A stretch of 6,453 nt of DNA from assembly GCA_944358495.1 (NCBI GenBank), contig CALVRF010000068.1:1-6453 (forward strand), written 5' to 3'. The translations under genes were made by a program, and so were the position numbers. Of this stretch, positions 1 through 5,073 are shown one piece after another. How positions within the stretch are numbered: the stretch's first letter is position 1; every line of letters begins with the position of its first letter. This DNA is from an uncultured Bacilli bacterium. GTDB lineage: Bacteria; Bacillota_I; Bacilli_A; RF39; UBA660. The notes under the pieces were generated by a model. That model saw only the letters and a list, made by a program, of their open reading frames with translations, was not told where the DNA came from and searched no databases.

Positions 1-374
1 ACACTACCTTGACTAATTCCACTATACTCGTAAGTAATAGCATCATTATTACCTGGTGTAAATGTTAAATCACTTAATACAGCATCTAACGAACCAGAGT
101 TTTCAACTACAACAGTGTAAGTCAAACTATCACCTGGACTAACTAATTCTGTCTCAAAGGTTGCAGTTAACCCATTGTTTGTCACTTCGACATTGGAAGC
201 AGTTCCAACTGGCGTACCTGGAGTGATACTCTTAATATGAACATCCCAAGTTGAAGTAATATTGGCAGTGCCATCAATGTTCAATTGAGTGGCAAAAGCC
301 GCATAACCTACAGCCATAATTAAAACGATTGCTAATAAACTACCAATTAAAATATTCTTTTTCTTTCTTTCCAT
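1..374 (-). CDS. TasA/camelysin-like exported protein, unit 1 (C-terminus cut by window edge)
   Basis: Partial reading frame read by eye from the ATG at 374 down to the left edge, giving 124 codons with no stop. Residues 1-6 are MERKKK, followed by a hydrophobic segment (about 8-28) and the motif GYAAFATQLNIDGTANITSTW (about 23-43), shared with the four following paralogues. Residues 80-97 read PGDSLTYTVVVENSGSLD, the same PGD...N-S-G-S-L signature seen in TasA and camelysin. After residue 45 it diverges from units 2-5 (DVHIKSITPGTPVGTAS...), so it is the most distant member and may differ in total length. It has its own promoter (426-454) and a purine-rich RBS (AGAAAGGGAAGAG, 380-392) 5 nt before the ATG. 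An exported, probably extracellular structural protein is inferred; no enzymatic motif is visible. Confidence 0.85.
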   Translation of the reverse strand, partial: MERKKKNILIGSLLAIVLIMAVGYAAFATQLNIDGTANITSTWDVHIKSITPGTPVGTASNVEVTNNGLTATFETELVSPGDSLTYTVVVENSGSLDAVLSDLTFTPGNNDAITYEYSGISQGS

Positions 375-379
375 TTATA

Positions 380-392
380 CTCTTCCCTTTCT
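380..392 (-). promoter_or_regulatory. Purine-rich ribosome binding site of unit 1
   Basis: AGAAAGGGAAGAG lies 5 nt upstream of the ATG at 374. The same block precedes all five paralogues (1089-1103, 1813-1827, 2552-2565, 3278-3289). It differs from the ordinary AAAGGAGG before argS because it holds two half-matches to the anti-Shine-Dalgarno (AAGGG and GAGG). Its conserved position fixes the true starts of the family. Confidence 0.7.
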
Positions 393-395
393 ATA

Positions 396-416
396 AGTAA
401 CAATATTTTTCTTACT
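396..416 (-). other. 5'-terminal mRNA stem-loop, unit 1
   Basis: In the transcript AGUAA (416-412) pairs with UUACU (400-396) across an 11-nt loop. It begins about 3 nt after the start site predicted from the -10 box. It is the weakest in sequence of a series of stem-loops found at the same place in all five paralogues. A role in mRNA stability or translation is inferred. Confidence 0.45.
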
Positions 417-425
417 ATTAATTAT

Positions 426-454
426 ATAATAGCACATTCAATTTTTTTTAGCAA
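426..454 (-). promoter_or_regulatory. Promoter of unit 1 (TTGCTA-17-TATTAT, extended -10)
   Basis: On the minus strand TTGCTA (449-454) is separated by 17 bp from TATTAT (426-431), with a TGC extended -10 directly before the -10 box. The spacer holds an A-tract. The surrounding TGTGCTATTATATAA block is nearly identical in units 1, 2 and 4, and unit 3 differs by one base. The predicted start site is near 419. Confidence 0.8.
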
Positions 455-481
455 TAAATTTTATTGGTATTGACATAACTT

Positions 482-512
482 TAGACAAAAAAAGGAATTT
501 GGCATTCCTTTT
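482..512 (-). terminator. Intrinsic terminator after unit 2
   Basis: On the minus strand AAAAGGAAT (512-504) and ATTCCTTTT (498-490) form a perfect 9-bp stem around a 5-nt loop. The U-run continues to 487. It begins 5 bases after the TAG stop at 518-520, so unit 2 is expected to be a monocistronic transcript ending before the unit 1 promoter. Confidence 0.85.
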
Positions 513-517
513 ATAAA

Positions 518-1084
518 CTAGCTTGTAGCTTGAGTTGCATTAATAAGGACATTAATACTAGCTGTTTCTTTAGCTGATGAAGATACAGTATTATCAACGA
601 ATTCAGCAGTTACCGTCATAGTTGTCGTTCCAGTATTGGCCACCAATGATGTTGAAGCTGGACTAGTTACTGTAAATTTAATATTTCCTTTAGTTGCGGT
701 TAATCCTTGAATATCAACGTCATCATCAGTTGATGAAATAACTGGAGTAGCAAGAGTTGCATTTAATGTTCCTGTATTTTTAATTGTTAAAGTAAATACT
801 ACTTTGTCCCCAGGCTGAGTAAGATCAGCACTTATACTAGCGTTTTGAGCGTTGGTATAACTAACTTCCCCAGTTGGTGCAGTTGTTCCACCAGTACCAG
901 TAGTGGCATCAACAACGCCAGTTCCACCGGTTTTACTAGTATCAAAACCAACATTCCATGTTGAAGTAATACTAGCCGTGCCATTGATATTTAATTGCGT
1001 AGCAAATGCCGCATAACCTACAGCCATAACTAATACGATAGCAACTAATCCTCCTATTAAAATATTCTTATTTTTTGAATCCAT
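518..1084 (-). CDS. TasA/camelysin-like exported protein, unit 2
   Basis: 188-residue protein starting MDSKNKN. The open frame extends upstream to 1123, but the ATG at 1084 is chosen because the conserved purine-rich RBS (1089-1103) lies just ahead of it and the start aligns with all paralogues. Residues 8-23 are hydrophobic; G-Y-A-A-F at 23-27 resembles the SipW-type processing region of TasA (G-T-W-A-A-F). TQLNINGTASITSTW follows. Residues 91-109 carry PGDKVVFTLTIKNTGTLNA, matching the TasA/camelysin PGD...N.GSL motif. The body is Thr/Ser/Val rich, has no cysteine and is probably all beta. The C-terminus (INATQATS) has no sortase signal or membrane anchor. It shares KTGGTGVVDATTG with unit 5 and SLVANTGTTTMTVTAEFV with unit 4. 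A secreted fibre or surface subunit is inferred; the stop is TAG. Confidence 0.9.
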   Translation of the reverse strand: MDSKNKNILIGGLVAIVLVMAVGYAAFATQLNINGTASITSTWNVGFDTSKTGGTGVVDATTGTGGTTAPTGEVSYTNAQNASISADLTQPGDKVVFTLTIKNTGTLNATLATPVISSTDDDVDIQGLTATKGNIKFTVTSPASTSLVANTGTTTMTVTAEFVDNTVSSSAKETASINVLINATQATS

Positions 1085-1114
1085 TTTTCCCTCTTCCCTT
1101 TCTATTAATATTTG

Positions 1115-1142
1115 GGCAAGCAACTTTAATTACAAGCTTACC
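1115..1142 (-). other. 5'-terminal mRNA stem-loop, unit 2
   Basis: GGUAAGC (1142-1136) pairs with GCUUGCC (1121-1115) in seven pairs including one U-G wobble, with a 14-nt loop. It starts about 3 nt after the predicted transcription start. The stem and loop are almost identical in unit 3; in unit 4 the inner pairs change on both sides. Confidence 0.65.
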
Positions 1143-1151
1143 GTTATTTAT

Positions 1152-1180
1152 ATAATAGCACATTCTATTTTGCTTAGCAA
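1152..1180 (-). promoter_or_regulatory. Promoter of unit 2 (TTGCTA-17-TATTAT, extended -10)
   Basis: Minus strand TTGCTA (1175-1180), a 17-bp spacer, then TATTAT (1152-1157) preceded by TGC. The predicted start near 1145 gives a leader of about 60 nt. Spacing and the extended -10 match the other units. Confidence 0.85.
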
Positions 1181-1221
1181 TCAATTTAGAAATAAAACTT
1201 TAGAGAAAATACCATTTAACG

Positions 1222-1254
1222 TAAAGAAAAAGTTATCGTATATGATAACTTTTT
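1222..1254 (-). terminator. Intrinsic terminator after unit 3
   Basis: AAAAAGTTATC (1254-1244) and GATAACTTTTT (1237-1227) form a perfect 11-bp stem with a 6-nt loop on the minus strand, followed by CTTTAC. It begins 2 bases after the TAA stop at 1257-1259. The A/T-symmetric arms could also work on the plus strand, but no plus-strand gene needs it. Confidence 0.88.
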
Positions 1255-1256
1255 GA

Positions 1257-1808
1257 TTAAGCTTGTGTTGCTTGAACGGTAATATCAACAGTTGCTGATT
1301 CAGTAGTAGAACTTGATAATTCTTTATTAACAAATTCGGCAGTTACAGTCATAGTAGCTGTTCCTGTTTCAGCATCTAATGCTGTTGGAGTTGGATTAGT
1401 AACCGTAAATTTAATATTACCACTAGTACTAGTAGCAGTTAAACCATCTTCAGTTCCATCAGTCATATTAAGAACTGGAGTTCCAAGATTAGCATTCAAA
1501 GTACCAGTGTTTTTAATAGTTAATGTAAATACTATTTTATCTCCTGGTTGTTGAAAATTAGCTGTAAGTGTTGCATGTTGGTCATCTGAGAAACTAATAC
1601 TTCCAGTTGGAGTAGTAGCACCACTAAGTCCAGCAGTTGGAGTATAAGTAGTAGTTTGTTCAGTGTCAAATCCTACATGCCAAGTTGAAGTGATGTTAGC
1701 AGTACCGTTAATATTTAACTGTGTAGCGAACGCTGCATAACCAACAGCCATAACTAAAACGATTGCTAATAAACCTCCTATTAGAATATTTTTGTTTTTT
1801 GCTTCCAT
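1257..1808 (-). CDS. TasA/camelysin-like exported protein, unit 3
   Basis: 183-residue protein starting MEAKNKN at 1808. The frame is open upstream to 1919, but that extension covers the leader hairpin and RBS, so it is rejected. Residues 8-23 form the hydrophobic signal segment, followed by GYAAFATQLNINGTANITS. PGDKIVFTLTIKNTGTLNA is at about 88-106. There is no cysteine, no C-terminal anchor and no sorting motif; it ends VQATQA. It is closest to unit 4: both have TAGLSGA...PTGSISF, LTANFQQPGDKIVFTLTI and TMTVTAEFVNKELSSST, which suggests a fairly recent duplication. It has its own promoter (1875-1903) and terminator (1222-1254). Role inferred as a secreted structural subunit; family placement rests on the signal-peptide region and the PGD...NTGTL motif, not on a database search. 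Confidence 0.9.
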   Translation of the reverse strand: MEAKNKNILIGGLLAIVLVMAVGYAAFATQLNINGTANITSTWHVGFDTEQTTTYTPTAGLSGATTPTGSISFSDDQHATLTANFQQPGDKIVFTLTIKNTGTLNANLGTPVLNMTDGTEDGLTATSTSGNIKFTVTNPTPTALDAETGTATMTVTAEFVNKELSSSTTESATVDITVQATQA

Positions 1809-1837
1809 TATTCCCTCTTCCCTTTCTACTAATATTT

Positions 1838-1865
1838 GGCAAGCAACTTTAGTTACAAGCTTACC
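1838..1865 (-). other. 5'-terminal mRNA stem-loop, unit 3
   Basis: GGUAAGC (1865-1859) pairs with GCUUGCC (1844-1838) over a 14-nt loop that differs from unit 2 by one base. It starts about 3 nt after the predicted transcription start near 1868. Confidence 0.65.
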
Positions 1866-1874
1866 ATTACTTAT

Positions 1875-1903
1875 ATAATAGCATATTCTTATTTTTTTAT
1901 CAA
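1875..1903 (-). promoter_or_regulatory. Promoter of unit 3 (TTGATA-17-TATTAT, extended -10)
   Basis: Minus strand TTGATA (1898-1903), a 17-bp spacer with an A7 tract, then TATTAT (1875-1880) with TGC in front. Same geometry as the neighbouring units. Confidence 0.85.
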
Positions 1904-1954
1904 TAAATTTTTCAAGCATTTTTAATAAATTTTAATAATATATAATTTTTAATG

Positions 1955-1985
1955 TAAAGAAAAAGCTACCATATTTAGTAGCTTT
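1955..1985 (-). terminator. Intrinsic terminator after unit 4
   Basis: AAAGCTAC (1985-1978) and GTAGCTTT (1969-1962) form an 8-bp stem with an 8-nt loop on the minus strand, followed by TTCTTTAC. It starts 4 bases after the TAA at 1990-1992. The downstream TTCTTTAC tail is also present after unit 3. Confidence 0.82.
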
Positions 1986-1989
1986 AAAA

Positions 1990-2547
1990 TTAATCCTGAG
2001 TAGCATTAATGGTAATAGTAGCAGTAGCTGATTCGTTCGTAGAACTTGACAATTCTTTATTAACAAATTCAGCAGTTACTGTCATCGTTGTTGTTCCGGT
2101 ATTAGCCACTAATGATGATGAAACTGGGTTAGAAACTGTAAATTTAATATTACCACTTTGGCTAGTAACACTTAGTCCACCATCTCCGCTGCTTCCATTA
2201 GACATTGTAATGCTTGGAGTTCCAAGTGTCGCATCTAAACTTCCAGTGTTTTCAATAGTTAAAGTAAATACTATTTTATCTCCTGGTTGTTGGAAATTAG
2301 CTGTAAGCGTTGCACTTTGATCACCATCAAAACTAATAGATCCAGTAGGCTCAGCAGCACCACTAAGTCCAGCAGTTGGTACCAAATCACTGGTTCTGTC
2401 AGTATCAAAACCTACATGCCAATTTGAAGTAATGCTGGCAGTTCCAGTAATATTTAACTGCGTAGCAAATGCGGCATATCCGACGGCCATAACAAAAACG
2501 ACTGCTAATAAGCCTCCTATTAAAGCATTTTTATTTTTTTGTTCCAT
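1990..2547 (-). CDS. TasA/camelysin-like exported protein, unit 4
   Basis: 185-residue protein starting MEQKNKN at 2547, 4 nt after the purine-rich RBS (2552-2565). The hydrophobic segment at 8-23 is followed by GYAAFATQLNITGTASITS and then HVGFDTD. The body has LTANFQQPGDKIVFTLTIENTGSLDA (about residues 82-107, here named only as the family PGD...NTGSL motif) and ends INATQD. It has no cysteine and no sorting signal. Most of the body matches unit 3, yet SLVANTGTTTMTVTAEFV near residue 150 matches unit 2, giving a mosaic look. A plus-strand open frame inside this gene (2009-2320) is a shadow. Predicted to be exported and beta-rich; a fibre or surface subunit by analogy with TasA. Confidence 0.9.
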   Translation of the reverse strand: MEQKNKNALIGGLLAVVFVMAVGYAAFATQLNITGTASITSNWHVGFDTDRTSDLVPTAGLSGAAEPTGSISFDGDQSATLTANFQQPGDKIVFTLTIENTGSLDATLGTPSITMSNGSSGDGGLSVTSQSGNIKFTVSNPVSSSLVANTGTTTMTVTAEFVNKELSSSTNESATATITINATQD

Positions 2548-2575
2548 TTAACCTCTTCCCTTTCTACTAATATTT

Positions 2576-2607
2576 GGCAAATAGTGTGGATTTTTATTGT
2601 ATTTACC
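2576..2607 (-). other. 5'-terminal mRNA stem-loop, unit 4
   Basis: GGUAAAU (2607-2601) pairs with AUUUGCC (2582-2576): seven pairs including the same U-G wobble as units 2 and 3. Relative to those units, the innermost two pairs change on both arms (GC becomes AU; GC becomes AU), which preserves the stem. The loop (18 nt) is unrelated in sequence. Confidence 0.65.
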
Positions 2608-2616
2608 ATTATTTAT

Positions 2617-2645
2617 ATAATAGCACATTATGTTTTCTTTATCAA
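2617..2645 (-). promoter_or_regulatory. Promoter of unit 4 (TTGATA-17-TATTAT, extended -10)
   Basis: Minus strand TTGATA (2640-2645), a 17-bp spacer, then TATTAT (2617-2622) with TGC in front. The predicted start is near 2610, just ahead of the leader stem-loop. Confidence 0.85.
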
Positions 2646-2661
2646 CAAATCATTTATAAAT

Positions 2662-2703
2662 TTTAAAGAAAAAAGTTATCTTAAATTTTAATAAGATAAC
2701 TTT
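2662..2703 (-). terminator. Intrinsic terminator after unit 5
   Basis: AAAGTTATCTTA (2703-2692, minus strand) and TAAGATAACTTT (2683-2672) form a perfect 12-bp stem with an 8-nt loop, followed by TCTTTAAAA. It lies 11 bases after the TAA at 2715-2717 and just upstream of the unit 4 promoter. Confidence 0.88.
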
Positions 2704-2714
2704 ATATAATCAAT

Positions 2715-3272
2715 TTATGCTTGATTAGCAGTGAAGTTAATTTTGATACTACCTGTCTCTGTACCAGTAGTAGACACTGGACTTCCGATGAAGCTTGCAG
2801 TAACAGTTATAGTAGCTGTTCCACTTTCAGCTGGAAGTGAAGTTGTACTTAAACTACCCATTGTAAATTGAATATTTCCTTTAGTACAAGTACTACCTGC
2901 ACACTCCATATCTTCATCCTCACTACTCATTGTTGGTGTAGTAAGGGTTGCAGCCAAAGTACCAGTATTTTGAATAGTTAAAGTAAACTTAACTTGGTCG
3001 CCTGGTTGTTTTAAGTTAGCAGTAAGATTGGCTGTTTGGTCACTGTCGGCATAAGAAATGCTTCCAATTGGAGTTTCACTTCCACCTGAAGTAACGTCAA
3101 CTACTCCAGCTCCTGTCTTTTTACTAGAATCAAAGTTAACTTTCCAAGTTGAAGTAATGTTAGCTGTACCATTAATATTTAACTGCGTAGCAAATGCAGC
3201 ATAACCTACAGCCATAACAAAGACGATTGCTAATAAACCTCCTATTAATACATTCTTATTTTGTGTATTCAT
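2715..3272 (-). CDS. TasA/camelysin-like exported protein, unit 5 (has two cysteines)
   Basis: 185-residue protein starting MNTQNKN at 3272. An in-frame ATG two codons earlier (3278) overlaps the purine-rich RBS (3278-3289), so the inner start, which aligns with the paralogues, is preferred. The hydrophobic segment is at 8-23, then GYAAFATQLNINGTANITS. The body has LKQPGDQVKFTLTIQNTG (near residues 88-105) and ends INFTANQA. Unlike units 2-4 it has two cysteines in an ECAGSTC stretch (CX4C) near residue 125, which could form a small disulfide loop outside the cell. It shares KTGAGVVDVTSG with unit 2. It is the first unit after argS, with its own promoter (3331-3359) and terminator (2662-2703). 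Secreted structural role inferred. Confidence 0.9.
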   Translation of the reverse strand: MNTQNKNVLIGGLLAIVFVMAVGYAAFATQLNINGTANITSTWKVNFDSSKKTGAGVVDVTSGGSETPIGSISYADSDQTANLTANLKQPGDQVKFTLTIQNTGTLAATLTTPTMSSEDEDMECAGSTCTKGNIQFTMGSLSTTSLPAESGTATITVTASFIGSPVSTTGTETGSIKINFTANQA

Positions 3273-3299
3273 TGTCATCTTCCCTTTCTATAAATATTT

Positions 3300-3321
3300 G
3301 GTAAGTACGCTCATTACTACC
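3300..3321 (-). other. 5'-terminal mRNA stem-loop, unit 5
   Basis: GGUA (3321-3318) pairs with UACC (3303-3300), and GU (3317-3316) with AC (3306-3305) across a one-base bulge. Shorter than in units 2-4, but with the same outer GGU...(A/G)CC pairs and the same position about 3 nt after the predicted start. Confidence 0.45.
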
Positions 3322-3330
3322 ATCCACTTT

Positions 3331-3359
3331 AATATACCATAATCAAAAAAATAGTTCAA
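3331..3359 (-). promoter_or_regulatory. Promoter of unit 5 (TTGAAC-17-TATATT, extended -10)
   Basis: Minus strand TTGAAC (3354-3359), a 17-bp spacer containing T7, then TATATT (3331-3336) with TGG in front. Same geometry as the other units but a different sequence, so the most diverged promoter of the series. It starts only 26 bases after the argS stop codon. Confidence 0.7.
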
Positions 3360-3385
3360 TATCTTAAATTAAATTTTTTTGTTTT

Positions 3386-5056
3386 TTACATAGCTTTAGG
3401 AATTTCAATTCCTAATAATTTTAGTAAAGTTTGAATAACAAAATTATTAAATTTTAAAACAGTAATAATATCGTCCTTCTTTTGTCCTTTTAAACCAGCC
3501 ACTTTATTGTTTTGATAAAAATTGTTGGCGACAACTGATAAATCATATAGATAATCAGCTATATAATGTGGTCTTCTTTCTTCGGCTGCTTCGTCGATAA
3601 TATCACTTACTTCTAAAAGTTTTAACCTTAAAGTTCTATCAGTATCGCTATATATAGTATCGCTTAAAGAACCATTACTTTTGTCAATTATTTTATTGAT
3701 TCTTAAATAAGTATACAAAATATATGGCCCAGTTTTTCCAGATACTTCACTAAACTTTTGGATGTTAAAGATATAATTTCTCGTTAAATCATTTTGTAAA
3801 TCTGCAAATTTTATAATAGCATTGACAATTTTATCTAAGTCTTCTTTATCCATTTTTTGATTATCTTCTCTTAAACTAATAAACTGTTCTTGAACCTGTT
3901 TAATTAAATCTTCTAATTTTAAGGCTCCACCACTTCTAGTTTTAAAAGGCTTATTATCAGCTCCATTAACAGTTCCAAAGCCATGGTGTTCTAATTTTCC
4001 TTCATAAATATGAGATTTTTTAGCAGCTCTGAATACTTGGGTAAAGTGCATAGTTTGACGAGCATCGGTTACATAAATAATATCATCGGGATGAAAATCT
4101 TTTTCTCTTTGCCAAATGGTGGCTAAATCAGAAGTAGCATACAAATAGGCACCATCACTTTTTTGAATTAAACAAGGCGGAATATTAACTTTATCGTGCT
4201 CTTCTTTAACATCAATAACTTTAGCTCCATCATCTAGCCTTACCATATTTTGATTTTCTAAATATTTAATCATTTCGTCAATATATTTGTAAGCATCACT
4301 TTCGCCATACCAAAAATCAAAATGGACATTTAAATAATTATAAATGTTTCGAATGTCATTGATAGAAATATTATATATTTTATTCCACATTTTCTTATAT
4401 TTTGGATTACCTTCTTGAAGTTCTTTAGTAATTTTAGCACACTTTGATTTAACTTCCTCATTTTCTTTACATAAACCACTAATCTTTGGATATGTTTTAT
4501 TTAGATAATCTAAATTTAAGTCAATGTCTTCGACTTTTTGATTAGGAAAATCTTCGAGAATACCATAAATTACTTGGCCCATTTGTAAACCAATATCACC
4601 AAGGTGCACATCACCTATAGTTTTATTACCTTTGTATCGTAAAATATTGTTAATAGCCTGTCCAATAATAGCCGATCTTAAATGACCGACATGTAAAGGT
4701 TTGGCCACATTAGGTCCACCATAATCTAAAACAATAGTTTTATTTTCTTTAGTCGCACCCAAAATTTCCTTTTGCATTAGCTTTCTTAAATTATCACAAA
4801 TATATTTATCGCTAACTTTTATATTGATAAAACCTGGGGTGGCAGCACTTACTTCTTTAAAATAGTCCTGAAACTTAGGATTATTATTAATTTCTGTTAC
4901 GATTTCACTAGCGATTTGTAATGGACTTTTATGATAAATTTTAGCTAGTTTAAAGCAATCATCACACTGAAAATCAGCTTCTTTATTGGATTTAACAATT
5001 TTAGGGGTTATATCATAGCCTAAATTTTTAAATGTTTCTAAAAATAATTCTTGCAT
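3386..5056 (-). CDS. argS: Arginyl-tRNA synthetase (class I)
   Basis: 556 residues, the normal size for bacterial ArgS. It charges tRNA-Arg with arginine using ATP in the cytoplasm. Residues 1-85 form the ArgS-specific N-terminal (Add-1) domain, with QCDDCFKLAKIYHKSPLQIA at 30-49. The class I HIGH signature is HVGH at 122-125 within GGPNVAKPLHVGHLRSAI. SDGAYLYATSDLATIWQRE (300-318) and DARQTMHFTQVF (331-342) are typical catalytic-domain blocks. The KMSKS position is the degenerate FKTRSGG (371-377), as in many ArgS enzymes. The DALR-type anticodon-binding domain runs from about 443 (GPYILYTYLRI) to the end, which finishes in the family-typical terminal Met (GIEIPKAM). The start is supported by AGGAGG at 5063-5068, 6 nt upstream. 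Expression is controlled by the T-box leader. Intact, with no sign of transfer. Confidence 0.98.
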   Translation of the reverse strand: MQELFLETFKNLGYDITPKIVKSNKEADFQCDDCFKLAKIYHKSPLQIASEIVTEINNNPKFQDYFKEVSAATPGFINIKVSDKYICDNLRKLMQKEILGATKENKTIVLDYGGPNVAKPLHVGHLRSAIIGQAINNILRYKGNKTIGDVHLGDIGLQMGQVIYGILEDFPNQKVEDIDLNLDYLNKTYPKISGLCKENEEVKSKCAKITKELQEGNPKYKKMWNKIYNISINDIRNIYNYLNVHFDFWYGESDAYKYIDEMIKYLENQNMVRLDDGAKVIDVKEEHDKVNIPPCLIQKSDGAYLYATSDLATIWQREKDFHPDDIIYVTDARQTMHFTQVFRAAKKSHIYEGKLEHHGFGTVNGADNKPFKTRSGGALKLEDLIKQVQEQFISLREDNQKMDKEDLDKIVNAIIKFADLQNDLTRNYIFNIQKFSEVSGKTGPYILYTYLRINKIIDKSNGSLSDTIYSDTDRTLRLKLLEVSDIIDEAAEERRPHYIADYLYDLSVVANNFYQNNKVAGLKGQKKDDIITVLKFNNFVIQTLLKLLGIEIPKAM

Positions 5057-5062
5057 AGTTTG

Positions 5063-5068
5063 CCTCCT
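5063..5068 (-). promoter_or_regulatory. Ribosome binding site of argS
   Basis: AGGAGG (within AAAGGAGG) sits 6 nt before the ATG at 5056. It is a full consensus match, in contrast to the atypical purine block of the surface-protein genes. No anti-Shine-Dalgarno (CCUCC) occurs in the T-box leader, so translational control is not suggested. Confidence 0.9.
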
Positions 5069-5073
5069 TTAAT

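Larger units (their letters stand above)
1..3321 (-). repeat. Tandem array of five paralogous gene units
   Basis: Five head-to-tail units repeat with a period of roughly 710-740 bases: promoter, 5' stem-loop, purine-rich RBS, a conserved about 45-codon 5' coding block, variable body, terminator. Starts are at 374, 1084, 1808, 2547 and 3272. Conservation is highest from the -10 box through the TQLNI.GTA.ITS.W codons and falls in the central coding region. The array continues at least to the left edge. Confidence 0.9.

Noticed and set aside
1085..1123. Upstream start for unit 2 (also 1809-1919 for unit 3 and 3273-3278 for unit 5)
   Set aside because: The extensions translate the leader hairpin or RBS (giving residues such as EREEG from the purine block), place the start on or before the RBS, and break alignment of the M-x-x-KNKN starts.
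2009..2320. Plus-strand open frame of 103 codons inside unit 4
   Set aside because: It lies wholly antisense to a well-supported family gene, has no RBS or recognisable motif, and its valine/leucine-rich composition simply mirrors the Thr/Asn-rich codons on the other strand.
1..3321. Tandem repeats as a CRISPR array, transposon or integron cassettes
   Set aside because: The repeat unit is a full gene with promoter and terminator; there are no short spacer-separated repeats, terminal inverted repeats, attC-like sites or transposase/integrase genes.
3398..3413. Near-perfect palindrome AGGAATTTCAATTCCT as an argS terminator
   Set aside because: It lies inside the argS coding region (residues near GIEIP), has only a 2-nt centre, and is followed by AAAGC rather than a U-run.
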